In this document: positions 10,892 to 22,864 of the stretch, one piece after another
How the letters are laid out: each line of letters starts with the position of its first letter
How positions within the stretch are numbered: position 1 is the stretch's first letter
Source of the DNA: Tribonema minus
Taxonomy: Eukaryota; Sar; Xanthophyceae; Tribonematales; Tribonemataceae
Direction: 5' to 3'
Length of the DNA: 64,000 bases
NCBI GenBank assembly: GCA_017506865.1
Contig: JAFCMP010000554.1
Span: 372,001-436,000 of the forward strand
The notes under the pieces: model-generated
What the model saw: the letters and a program-made list of their open reading frames with translations, nothing else
Databases searched by the model: none
What the model was told of the DNA's origin: nothing
Position numbers and translations under genes: made by a program

Positions 10892-13800
10892 GTGATGGCG
10901 GCGAACGAAGCAGATACATTGCTGCACGTGCTGGATGATGACCTCATCGACGATGAGGACCGTCAGCAAGACATTGAGTCAACCTTGGGCGATAGGAAAT
11001 CGCCAGGGGAGACCTTCGACACCTCCCAGCTTCAGGCACCCAATGCCAATGATTTCTCCAACGCTCGGCTCATCGAGGAGCTGGAGGGGAGGCGTATGCG
11101 GCCGACAGGCTTTCGCGATCAGGATATTATAGCACTGCAGAAGGTGCTCGACGCCGAGTTTGAGCAGGAGAAGGAGCACCTGATTCGCCAACACAAGTAA
11201 GCTGGCAGTTCTGCCGCTGCTGCTGCGGATACATGCGAATCGTATTAGGCTGCACTCGTTTCACCAGGTGATGGCCAATGACACGTCAGGTGATGGCCAA
11301 TGAAAAGTTTTGAACATGGCTAGACGCAGGCTTTATTCCTGGACGCAGGCTTTATTCGCCATCAGGCTTAATCCTCGCGATGCGTCCTGCGCGTTCCACA
11401 GAGGCGTCTGCTCACATTACCGCCTGCATATTCGCCGAACGGCGCTCATGTATGCCGGCCGGCAATTGTGCGCTGTTACAATTTGCAGTGAAAAAAAGGA
11501 GCAGGCCATGAAAGAAGCAGGACTGCAGCGGCGCCGAGCTCAGCTTGAAAAGCAACTCACGGAGGAGAAGCAGGAGGTGGCACAGAACAAAATCGTCGCG
11601 GGCTGGTTGAGCCTCGTGAAACAGGACGAGACACCGCTGACAGCTCGCATAGAGGTCAACTCCATCTCAGCGAGGGCGCTGGCGAAGGCAATGTGGACGA
11701 ACACCAGCCTCACGAGTTTGGACCTGGCAAGGAATAATCTCGACGACTTTGCTGGGGCGTACATTGCCAAGCTTCTGAAGCGAAATACTGCGCTCGTGAA
11801 GCTGGAGTTGGATTCCAACAACCTGGGATGTCGAGCATGCAATGCTTTTGGAGAGGCACTTCTGAGCAACAACACGCTGCAGCACCTTGGTCTAGAGGTA
11901 CGTCACTTGGTGCTTTGAAAACTGTCATTCTGCGCCTCAATGCTGTGAGTGAACTCTACAATAGCAGCCATCAGCCTCCATAAGGAAAAAAGTTGCAGGT
12001 TTATTTCGCTGCCTGCTGCAGTGATATACGTGCTTTCAACTGTAGAGCATTGAGTGCATGCTCAATCAGCGCTCTGAGCAAGCGTTTGCGGTGAGCCTAC
12101 AACTAGAACGTGCGAGGCCATTGCGACTTGAGCTGCACGAATGTATGCTGTCTTGACAGCAAACAACAGCTGCAACCACGCTGTGTACTTGATGGCATTA
12201 TCACCGATTTCGTCCTCCGCCCACAGTCCAACCCACTGACAAATGAGGGAGAGAAGCCTGCGGGTTTCCGGTACATGGTGCAGGCGCTGTCCAAAAACGC
12301 AGCCTTGACATCTCTCAACCTCTGGCGCTGCGGTCTTGGCACTCCAGCGGGACATGACCTTGCCGCGGGCATACAGGTATGTATGTATGTCACGTGATGA
12401 AAGTAATATGGGCACGAATGCTGCTGCAACTACTTCATCTTTGAAGTTTAAACAGTTCAAGGTGCTCCCTGGTAATGTGTATGTGAAACAAGCCGGCAGC
12501 GCATGCACGCGCTTTATGTGTCAGAATAGGATTATGGCATAGGAGTATGTCACATGATGATCCTCTGCCAGAACACTGCTTGAGTATGATGCACCTCAAG
12601 AGGAGAGCAATGCCTGTGGAAGGGGCTTTCGTGTGGGGCAGGGTTGGGCACCGATGTCACATGCTTGGTTGCACTGATGAATTTGAAGGATGCCACTGTG
12701 CGACAGTGCAGTTGCCTATGCGTAAGCCCTCTTCTTCTCGCGAGCTGCATGCTTGTGCAGCTTGTCGCCGCATGCCAGGGGCGTTGGTCATGCGCTGCAG
12801 CAGGAACATGTAGCATGCTGCTGGTTCTGCAGTAGCGAGCTCAGCAATGTCTGCAGTTGCGCAGGCTGCCATTGAGTGCATGTGATTCAGCTATGTACAT
12901 ACATGAGTCCAATGTGAGCAACCGATTGCACTCTTGCAATACACATGTGGTGCAGGCCAATAGGACCATCACCTTCCTGGAGCTGGGGAACAACAGCCTT
13001 GCGCTAAGCGACCTGAGACAGATAGGCGCAAGGGTGAAGGACAATCGGTGCCATTATGATGCTCTGCAGCAGCAAGCAATGGCGAAGCAGCGTGAGCAAG
13101 ACAGGTCAGTGAGTGAGTGCTGCATCTCATGTACTGACACCGATGACATGTCGGTTTTGTAGGCCCAAAACTTGGCATTTAACCCATCCTGGTAATCATC
13201 ATCTCTGATGCTCTGCTGATGTCTGTAATGACTTGCATGGGACATTGACAGGGGTAGGATCAGAAGCGACTCTGATTGATGATGTCTTCCAAAGTGGCAA
13301 GCTCTACATTAAATGAGCGCCAGAGCACCAGTACCTGTGTATGCATGCCGTATATCCTCCACGTGCTCATGTAGGCAATCCTTCTGAAGTACACTCCTGG
13401 CGAAGGACACTAAGATGCACACTACACCTTCCAGATCAACGTGTTTCAGCACTGTGCACTGCCAAGTGTGAGCTTGAACAAACAGACCACTGACACCATT
13501 ACTCATGTTCATGACGACCTGCATTGATTGCATTGACGCAAAATTGCGTGCATCTGTTCTGTTGATCCCTGATGGCTTCATCACGGCAGGATACTGCAAG
13601 AAGAGAAGAAGGCACAGGACCTGCTGCGCAAGGAGAGGGAGCTGCACGACTGGCTGGAGGCGCAGCGCCTCTTGCGCGCAGAGGAGAGGAGGGCGGAGGA
13701 GGAGGAGCGCTTTCGCAGGCATGTCTGGCAGTTCGTGTCTTAGCGCTTTAGCAGGCATGTCTGGCGCTTGATGTCGCAGCGCTTTCGCAGGCATGTCTGG

Positions 13801-14352
13801 CAATTCATGTCTTGGCACTTTCGCAGGCATGTCTGGCGCTTGACGTCACAGCGCTTTTGCAGGCATGTCTGGCCATTCATGTTATGGTAACAAAAGGCAG
13901 CACCACTTGACTGTGGGTCTGTTGTGTTGTGTTGTGTTGTGCACGCATGTGTAGAAAACAATTTATTGACAGATGTGTTACTTTGAAGTATGTAGGGACC
14001 TCTGGAGGTCGCTGCTGACGTGGGTACGGTACGCGTCAAGCACCATTTGTTGGCAACTTTCATGTAATTTTGTTGGCAACTTGCATGAAGGTCAGAACCT
14101 CCACAAAGGACAGTGATAGGTCAAGGCGGTCGCCATGTTGACAGCTGAATTTCAAGTTGTCATGCTGACACTGGACTGCAGCTCAGCTTTCATGTTGACA
14201 GCTTTGCACTATGCACTGGCGAATGGATGTGCAGGGCGCGGGATGAGGCGGCTGAGAAGGCGCGGTTGGCGGCAGAAGTGGCAGAAATACAGCGCAAGGC
14301 GGCAGAAGCAGCGAGTGGAAAGAAGAAGAAGAAAGGAGCTGCAAAAAAGTGA
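10892..14352 (+). CDS. Leucine-rich-repeat coiled-coil protein
   Basis: Six exons join in phase: 10892-11196, 11489-11897, 12227-12376, 12956-13104, 13590-13718 and 14235-14352. They encode 419 residues. Residues 1-100 are acidic and helical. The middle holds RI-type leucine-rich repeats (SLDLARNNL; KLELDSNNL; SLNLWRCGL; FLELGNNSL). The C-terminal third is a charged coiled coil (KERELHDWLEAQRLLRAEER) ending in a basic KKKKKGAAKK tail. LRR plus coiled-coil proteins of this kind are often cilium/axoneme associated, but nothing here proves that. The intron after exon 5 must use a GC donor (CAG|GCATGT) to keep phase, and it opens with a minisatellite that repeats this junction. Confidence 0.85.
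13707..13886 (+). repeat. 36-bp minisatellite spanning exon 5/intron junction
   Basis: Five consecutive 36-bp units start at 13707, 13743, 13779, 13815 and 13851. Each holds a version of GCGCTTTCGCAGGCATGTC. Unit halves alternate between two sequence types, giving a 72-bp higher-order pattern. Unit 1 overlaps the last 12 coding bases of LRR exon 5 and its GC splice donor. Confidence 0.93.
13921..13941 (+). repeat. GTTGT microsatellite
   Basis: About four GTTGT units lie in the last intron of the LRR gene, just after the 36-bp minisatellite. Confidence 0.8.
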
Positions 14353-15274
14353 CGCAATTGGCGCGTGTGACGACACGCATCACAATTTACACAGTCAACT
14401 GGGATTGCTATATGTGTGAGATTCAGTCAATGTTGTGTTGTCAACGCCACATTGAACGTTGATGGCTTGTTGCTCATCACTGCCAAGGCTGACTCGTACA
14501 CTTTGCTGTGATGTTGCTATCCCTTCTTGCTAGATTTGTGCATGCGACCGAGTCGTGTGCTTTGCCTCTGTCTATTACCAGCGAGGCCTCAACAATTCGT
14601 TTAGTGAACGCACTGAGCTTCTTCTTGTCCTCTTTATGAAAACCAACCTAAGAAATGCATACTTCACCTCTTGTTTTAACTCAACAGACCTGAAAGACTA
14701 CGGAAAAATCCCAGCTAATTCAAACATGACGGTGTAAACAATCCATGCTCAAAGCCCAAAGGTGTGCATGTTATGATTCCAACATGACGGTGTAAACAAT
14801 CCATGCCCGAAGCCCAAAGGTGTGCATGCTATAACTGCGGATGCTTTGAGCTGTGTTTTCACCCCCCAAACAAATGGACTTGTAACAAGGTGTCGCGCTC
14901 AACACTCAGTTCTCAATAAACTGTAAGCTCTCACATTCATGCAAGCTCGTGTCTTTCCTATCCATGTCTTTCCTATCAATATTTTGTTGAACTGTGAGAA
15001 GCACATGTGCGCTGAATGTGTAATCAGTACTCAAACAGGCGACTGAAAAAAAATTGAAATGTAAAACAGGCGGCACTTGAAATTGCTCCGCAGTAGCTTG
15101 GGTAAGCATGGGCATTTTCGCGTGTCCAGGTGAAATGGTAATGAAAGGGACAAGCAAGAGACACAGTTCAAAAGAAATGCAGCAGAAGTGCTCACATTGT
15201 TGAATTTCATGCGAGCACCAACCACCCCATGCTCACTGATGCGCGAGCCATTTGCCGCCAAGGTGTTGCATGCT
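14353..15274. other. Convergent intergenic region
   Basis: This interval separates the LRR stop (14352) from the UTP5-like stop (15275), so it should hold both 3' UTRs. Apart from a 58-bp tandem duplication I see no supported gene. Confidence 0.6.
14723..14835 (+). repeat. 58-bp tandem duplication
   Basis: Two copies begin AACATGACGGTGTAAACAAT at 14723 and 14781 and differ at only a few positions. They lie in the 3' flank of the LRR gene. Confidence 0.85.
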
Positions 15275-18200
15275 TCACTCTGCATCACTGCCTGCCTCAG
15301 ACGCCTCGCTCTCGGTGTCCTGTGCGTCTTCTTCGGCATCAGTGTCCCCCTGCCCACTGACCTCGCCGGTTTCCCTGCCTACGTCGTCACTCTCACTGCC
15401 GCCGCCGCTGTCACTGCCTGAATTGGCACTTGCAGCAGCATTAGCTGCAGGGGTGGCTGGAACGTGACTCAGGACTAGGTCCAGTCTGCCAGTGACGGCC
15501 AGCAGTTTCTCGAGGCGCGGCAGGCGCTGGTCGACCGCCTTCTGAAGCAGTTCGATCAAGCCTGACATGGCAGTGCGGGCGACGGCATAGAGTCACAAAT
15601 GTCAGACGGAGCTGCTGTGTCTCATGATGTAATTTACAAACAATATAGAGATATGTATGCACAGCGTGCTTTTCAAGTTACATCATTACCTCATACACTC
15701 AAAAACTGCATGTGCATGTCAACAGTGCTTGGCATCATGATCTATGGTGGTCCAGTCCCACGCGGCACAAATGTTGGCGCATTCAGCACCAGAATTACAC
15801 TGTAGTTGAAGGACGCAATGAACCCTCCATTCTGGTTGACGCATCTTCACTCAATCATCATGTGGAGATGCACATGCCGCAGAATATCACCCGCACTGTT
15901 GTTCGTCAAAAGCCAAGGATTTTTGCCAGCAAACTAATATGTTCGACTCAACAAAAGCAGAGATCACACCAGCATTGATGTCGCTGGTGAGCTGAGACTG
16001 GGAAGGGCCATATGCTGTCAAACCTAAACTGACAGATGAAGTCTACCGCGACAAATCACACAAATCAGGGGATGTACACGTGCTGCAGGTTACCAGGCTG
16101 ACAAGGTGTCACTGCCACCATTTTGAAGAAGAAAAGGTGATCGAGCATCCAGAGTACCGTTGTGCATTTTCTGCTACTATACATGAACCTATGCACACCA
16201 TGTCAGCACTACAGTAGCAGAGCCAGCGCTGGTGTTTGACAGTGCGTGCCCTGATACGCTTGCTTGCAGGCGAGGCAACATGATGCAACGCTCTACCTTG
16301 TGTGTGAGCCCCACAAGTGCATTAATGCCGCACGCACAGCGGTGCTGTCATCAGCAGCATGCGGACTAAGAAAGCAAGAAGCCTGCAGTCACACGCAGCC
16401 TCGTGTGACCGTGCAAAGAGCGTACCTGATCGGGGGGGCTTTGACTTAGGCGCGCTTTCCATGCCTTGTATGCCACCAATGTGGCTCATGTGGTGACTGA
16501 GCATGGAGTGCACCCAGACGCTGTACGAGGTTCCACGAGCAGGCGTGGCTTCAAACTGCTCCACTAGCAGCCTGTAGAGCGGTTGGACGCGCTTCCGCGG
16601 AAGCCTGTCAAACAGGCAAACAATCTCCTTTGGTGAATTTGGTGAAATAGGGCATTCATTGTCACTTGTAGTGGGGCAAGCAGTGGTGTTTGAGTGCAAA
16701 GTAATTGAAAGTCAAGGGGATGAATGCCAAGCATATGCAACAATTGATGAAGGTTACCATCCTGACACTGGTAAACGTGACAAACATTCAATGCAGCACC
16801 ACTGTCGATCTGCCTTCTGCCAGCCAGGTACGCTAATCAAAGCCCACTGTAACCAATGAGCCACAACAGACACAACGTGCCATGAGCATGCGTGTGCCAT
16901 GCACAAATTCTTGCCCTTCTGCAGAGATATGGGTCTGCAGCCAACACTGAGTCCTGAAGGACGTTTGCACTGCACTCCCTGCACTCAGTTGCCACAATGA
17001 TTCCCAATCACATCGACGGCGCAATGCGCACACTGCAAATGCGTACATTGCAAAGCTGTCCAGATGGCAATTCACCTGTTGATAACACCATCCACAATCT
17101 CGGGGTCTGTTACGCTGAGGCAGCGCTGCAGCAGATCCTCATCCTTGGCATGCAGAGCCTGCAACACAAGCAGCATATTCAAGTTAGATGCAGCTCGACT
17201 CCAAGATCTCAAACCGGCGAGCACTAATGCACTTGTGAAGTGGGCGTAGACCATGTATGAGCTTGCGGGATGCACGACGTTTGCCATTCAGATCTGTACT
17301 CACAATAGGTCAATGACACGATAGATCATGCCCTCGTGATGCCACTGGCCCAACACAGTGCTGCAGCTTTGATGTGTGCAGCCAGCAGATTTCAAAATGG
17401 AGCATTATTGGAGCGCTGCTACATACTGTGATGGACAACGTGTTTGGACGATGCACTACAGCCGCCACATGCCACACGCGCAGAGTGTCAACCCGAAGCA
17501 CAGGCCTCTAGACAAGAACTCCGATGCCGCACCTGCAACAGCTGCTTCAGCACAGCTCGCAACTTTTCAGCAGCACTCGGCAGGCCCTTGGTGATGCCGC
17601 CAGATGCATCATCAGGATTCCGGGCATTGTCAAATGCCATGCTCAGAGCTTGCACTTGCTGCTCCATTGCGTCTCTGTCACCACTGGCAACTGCAAGGGC
17701 ATCGCCTGCACTGGCGCTCTTGCTGCGCTTCGCCTTCTTTCCGATTGTCTGCTCAGATGACCCATCCTGCACATGAGTTGCACCATGAACGCAGTTGTAA
17801 GTCAGGCCACGGCATCACATGTCCAATGGTCCTGAATACTGGTGCAGGCGCAAAGGCGTTTGTGCATGTGGCAAGCTGTGCGTTGGCCGCCACTTGATGA
17901 TTTACAGACGTTATGCGCATGCTGTGCAGCCAGCCATGAATGGAAGCACCATGAGTTACAAACACCAGTGTCAGATAGGCTAAGCGAGCGTCACTCCAAA
18001 TGCTACGCTCATGATTGGTGGACCTTGCTATGGCAGTATGGTTAAAATTTGTTGCCAATCGTGAAAAGACTGCTGGCTGATTGCGTGGCCATGTACGGAT
18101 ACCATCCACATTTACACTCAAGGCCACGCCACAAATACATCTTACATACATTCATACATTACATACATAACCACATGCCCCATGTGTCAAGTACCTCTGC

Positions 18201-21200
18201 TGGCTACTTTTGCAAACCAGTCTGCTGATATCATTTCAGGCCTTCGCACCTGTACAGCAGTTGCAGCAGCCAGCGCATCATGTTCTGTGCCCTTCATGCC
18301 AGCTTCTCCTGGTGCCACCAAGTGTGCCCCGCCCACCACTGTCACCGGCGCACTGGTCCCAGAGCTGCAGACGCAGAGTAGGGCGGAAGTGCAGCAAGAT
18401 GGACATCGATACCCAAAGTCAATGAGACATCATTGGGCTGCTGCGGCGCACGAACTTCCATCAGCAAAGTGCAGTTAACACAGTACAAGCACTGGTGGCT
18501 GCACCAAGCATGTGACATGTGGTGGCTTGAATACTTGGGGTGCAACATTTAAAAGGCTCAGACAAAGCAAAGGTGCGGCAGCATCATGAGCTCTGGAATG
18601 CCCTGAGCATGCTTAGCGAGATCAAGTTGCTTGTACATGCTGTATGGTCATGTCAAGGAAAGCTGTTTTGTTGCAATAATGCCATGTGAACTGCAGGTAT
18701 TCGCTGACGAAATGCATTGGTTTCTGCCTTGATCTACAGTACATTTTACGCTCTGAACATGATTCAATGGGCTCTTTGCTGAACCCGGTGCTACAATTGC
18801 ACTTGATGTAGGTGGCATGCATTAGGCGAAATGTCACTTTTCACTTATGCAAACCAAATGACACTAGGCGATCATTCAGACGCATTAGAAGGCGCACATA
18901 TTTCTGCATCCACCAACAAGCCAGACGCGCCTAGATTGACGTGCAGAGTCTGATGAGCCCCATAGATGCCCCGCTTGCATCAAATTGCGCTGGAGTGCTT
19001 TCGTGTATTCTTGTTGTTCTCAGGAACAAGCGTACACAGAAAGACGGAGCAGTTCCTTGTGTCCTTATCTAAAAACTGGCTGCTAACACCTGCAGCACAT
19101 CTACAGGTATCCCTAGAAATATGTAGACCATCACCGCATTCAAAGCGTCATACATTTCAGATATCCCTTCCCCATACCTGGCGGTAAGAGCAGCAGATCC
19201 TGGCCCGGCTTTGCTTCCTTTCGCAGCGCCCACCCTCTCCAACTGCACGGTGGGTTTGAGTTTGCTCTCGACATCGACAATGTCCACCATTTCAAGGACA
19301 GGGGCAGCAGGCCGTCCGTGTGCTACCATGACCTGCGTAGGTGCTTTGCGGCTGCCGCGTGGCATCAAGCACGCACGCATGCAACTTGGCGACTGCTGCC
19401 TGCCTTGCGGCGGAACGATGATCTGTCGTGGCAACAAGCAGACAATTGAGGATGCACTGAGATGATGCAGAAGTACCATGAGTGACATTGATGGCAACCA
19501 TAATATGAAGAGAACGCAACGATACTGCAGAAGTACCAAGAGTGACATTGCGCATTGCGGGACGCCTGTAGTGGACTGCGTGAGAGTAGAAGCCCTCTGG
19601 CTGTGCGCACATTGATGCTGCAGCTACAGTGTGCTTCGGCCAGGTTCTTGTAACCTTGTATATGCGGATGACAGCGCTGGAATGCTATGTGGCACCAAAG
19701 ATCTCTTGCATGAACACCTTGAAGTGGCTCTCGACACATAGAAGTATCTACTTGGAGCTTGCATCATAGTGTCATCACGGCGGATCATAAGCTGAAAAAT
19801 TGCACATCATTGTGGTGACATATGTTGCAGCATCAAACAGCCAAACATCTACAATGGCCAGCATGAGCCTACGAAAGCGAATGCGCTTTATGAACCAGGC
19901 ACAATTACAATTTGTTTGACGACCTACAGTATCGCAGTACGCTAACAGTTATTTGAATTAACTGTCAGTTATGCATTGCAGCTGAATTTAGTAGTGCTGC
20001 TGTGTAATCTATGGGGGTATGTCATTGCAAAGCTGTAGCATCGTACAGCTGTATGCTTCGTTCGGGGCAACACAAAGGTAGCGTGCCATGAAAATTGACA
20101 GCTGCTGGTTTCAGCAGGTCTGCCAGCAGAAAGCAGTGACACATGCATGTTGCGCAGTTGCTACATATGCCATCAAAATTCAATCAAGTTGGCAACAAAT
20201 AAGCAGTATTTAGGCTGCCTGCTGCATGTTGCTGTTGGAGTATGGGGTATTACTGGTAGTCAGGAAGAGCTCAGGATTCTTCTGCAGGTTGCTCTTGGAA
20301 GCACTGGTTGCTCTTGGAAGCTTCTTTGCAAGTTCTGGCAGGTTCTGTCATTTTTTGAGGAAGTTTGTGTCCCCACGCGACGGGAAGCAATTGTGTTTGG
20401 TCTGATAAATGATCACTTCTCTGCTTTCGCACCGGCCAGCGTCCCCTGCAGCACCCCTGCTTCCTCTGCTGCTATGCACTGGTAGCGTTGTGCCTGCCTG
20501 CATAGCCCAGCTTTGCAAACCAGCATCATCCCATTCACCCCTGCAGCGACAAGAACTGCCGTTGTACCCAACATTGCTAACGCAATCACGATTTTCCAAC
20601 TGTATTGTTGAGCAAAACATTATACACATACTAAACGTACCAATCAAACCTCCATTCTTGAGCATACACATTCTTGAGCAGCATTCATGTACAACTAGGC
20701 AGAGGCAGAGACTGGCTATGTAAGGAAATCTTCCAGAGCATTGCGTGGCGAGTCGCTTCATGCTCAACACAGCAAGCCAAGCTACCGGCCGTACATGAGA
20801 GGACGTTAAGATGCAAAGCACATGCTGCACCGGGCGGCATTGAAGCATGCGGACAGCAGCACAGCCACCCAAAACCTCCGCCATTCACGTTCACTTCTAC
20901 ATGTGAATTGATGCTCATCCAAAATCTACCGTTGACATCACTTGATCAGACGTGAAGGTCTTGACGTTAACCGGCCCACAATTGTGTGTGCTAGCAGCGG
21001 TTATGTGCTCACCGTACAGATTTCTGCATTGGCAGAGGCGCCGCCGCGATTCTCCAAAGCAGCATCCTGCGCCCCAGGTGTCACATGCAGTCTCATCACT
21101 TGCGCTCCGCCCTCCAACCCCACTGCCAAGATGGTCAATACATCCTGAGCGCCATGTTTCCCTGCCTGGCAGTGTGCGTCCACGTGCTTCAGCAGATCCG

Positions 21201-22701
21201 GCAAGGGCAGCGATGCCATTGGTGTGCTCACGACACGTCCATCGTCTGTGCACGACAGAATGGTGATGAACCTGCGCAAAGAGCGATGCCGTTAGAGAGG
21301 GGACGTGAGTTGTTGGCACCGCCATGTAAATCAAATGCTTGCGGTCTGTTGTTAAAACTGTGCAAACACGTGCCACTACAGTACAAATGGCATGCAGTTT
21401 CTTACCCTGGTGATACCACAATCAGCATCATGGTGCCTGGCAATCTGGCTGAGCCACACCATAAGCACATCCATACATTTGACATAATGCCAACCACCAG
21501 TGACACCAACCCTTCATTAATACGCAGAGGCAACTTGCTGTGCGTGAGCTCACTGCTATAAGCAACGGGGAGTCAATCGCCTGATGACTGAAGTGGCAGC
21601 CAACGCGATGCAACTCCCCGTCACCGACAGCAGTGAGCTCACGCACAGCAACTGTAACAGAGTTTGGCAATGAAACTACTCTCATGCCTCTCTCACCTGC
21701 TGCCCCTGGCACAACACAGCAGGTAGCGGCCATCAGCGGTGAAGACCATATCCGTGATAGATGCGCCCTGACCAATTGAGAGTTTGCCCCGACTCTTTCC
21801 TTTTGCAAGCCCCATGAGCTTGATTGTGCTTCCTGCGACAGCAATGCTCTCACCGCTCGGGTGCATAGCCAGCTGCGCTGCGCCATGGCTCAAGCCTCTG
21901 TCAAGCACAGACGAGGACCAATAAATTAGACAATTTGTGGAGTCAGAACTTGCAGTTCAACGTGGCATTGCTGCAGAAGCGCGGCAGCCATCACCCATTA
22001 GCGACATTGAGTGGTGCAAGGACCTGATATGCAGGAGCACGCGGGTCTTGCGCCTTCCCTGTGAGGGAGGACTCACTGGCAATACGTGCACTCACTTGAG
22101 CTTGCGCAAAATCTTGCTGCTTTCCATGCTCCACTCTACCACGTCCTTGTCCGTGCTGCTGGCCGTATAAAGCTTGCTGCCATCAGAGGAAAAAGCCATG
22201 CATGATATAGGGGACCGTGCATTGCCATCCGTCAAGGTCGTCTGGACTCCAAGCTGCGACAGCAGCAGCAGCAGCAGCAGTAGCAAGGCATTTTGCAGCA
22301 AGTGACATGCTGAGCGCCAGCTGTGGCGTCTTAAAAAGCAAAGATCATGCCGGATAGAACTTGTTTCAACATCATGAATGACAAAGACAGCGCCAATCCT
22401 CCAGCCTCACCTGCAGATCCCAGATGCTGACGCCCCCTGCTTCGGAACCCAGCGCAATGACGCCAAGAGGTGCCGCGCTGTCAGTACTAGAGCTTCTCCT
22501 TCTTTTGCCGGCAGAAGCTGACGACGGCCTGTGCCATGCGATGGCAGAGAAATGCTTGCTCAAGTGCTGGGCTTCCACATACTGCTGCCGCACCGTGCCT
22601 GAGACTACATCCCACAGCCGCAGCCGGTTGTCGGCGCTGAGGATTGCAAGTAGCTGCCCTTGCAGAGGATCAAAGCAAATCAGGCAGCCCGTACCGGCCA
22701 T
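15275..22701 (-). CDS. WDR43/UTP5-like small-subunit processome protein
   Basis: Minus-strand exons are 22411-22701 (ATG at 22701), 22096-22253, 21697-21897, about 21554-21660, 21013-21271, 19178-19332, 18250-18364, 17533-17766, 17076-17158, 16426-16604 and 15275-15561 (stop). Phases agree everywhere except around the fourth exon. The product is about 700 residues. The N-terminal part is a WD40 propeller (ADNRLRLWDVVSG; GGVSIWDLQ; FSSDGSKLYTASSTD; FTADGRYLL). The C-terminal part is a Utp12-type helical domain (ALHAKDEDLLQRCLS; RVQPLYRLLVEQFE; LPRLEKLLAVTGRLDLVLSH). It ends in an acidic Ser/Glu/Asp tail, as in WDR43/UTP5. That family belongs to the t-UTP complex, which supports rDNA transcription and early pre-18S processing in the nucleolus. 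A likely one-base insertion lies in a G4 run at 21703-21706. Confidence 0.85.
21535..21651. repeat. Inverted repeat forming most of a UTP5-like exon
   Basis: A perfect 23-bp inverted repeat (21535-21557 against 21629-21651) extends through a less perfect 15-bp segment that ends in a matched 7-bp block. The stem is thus about 38 bp around a 41-bp loop. It covers both ends of the fourth exon of the UTP5-like gene and includes its donor site (GTGAGC on the minus strand). Confidence 0.9.
22260..22283 (+). repeat. CAG repeat at UTP5-like 3' splice site
   Basis: A run of about seven CAG/CAG-like triplets lies just upstream (minus strand) of the second exon's acceptor. In the transcript it reads CUG repeats and takes the place of the usual polypyrimidine tract. 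Confidence 0.7.
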
Positions 22702-22864
22702 GGTGTGCTACTAGCACCCGCACTTTCAACCGCAGCCACAACTTCAAGAGTCCCAGTAGAACGTGAAGTTGCTAGAAGTTTCGTTTTTGAAAAGTTCGAG
22801 CCAGGCGCGTTGCAGGGAGGAGGGAACGGCTGTGAGCTTGCAGTCAAAGTAACCTCGTGCAAAA
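22702..22864. promoter_or_regulatory. Shared divergent promoter, 163 bp
   Basis: This interval lies between the ATG of the UTP5-like gene (22701, minus) and the ATG of the VAMP7-like gene (22865, plus). Both gene models are strong, so it must hold both transcription starts and is a good candidate bidirectional promoter. Confidence 0.55.

Noticed and set aside
13309-14063. Minus-strand ORFs with 12-residue repeats (DMPAKALRHE type)
   Set aside because: They are antisense to the 36-bp minisatellite in the LRR intron; the repeat length is a multiple of three.
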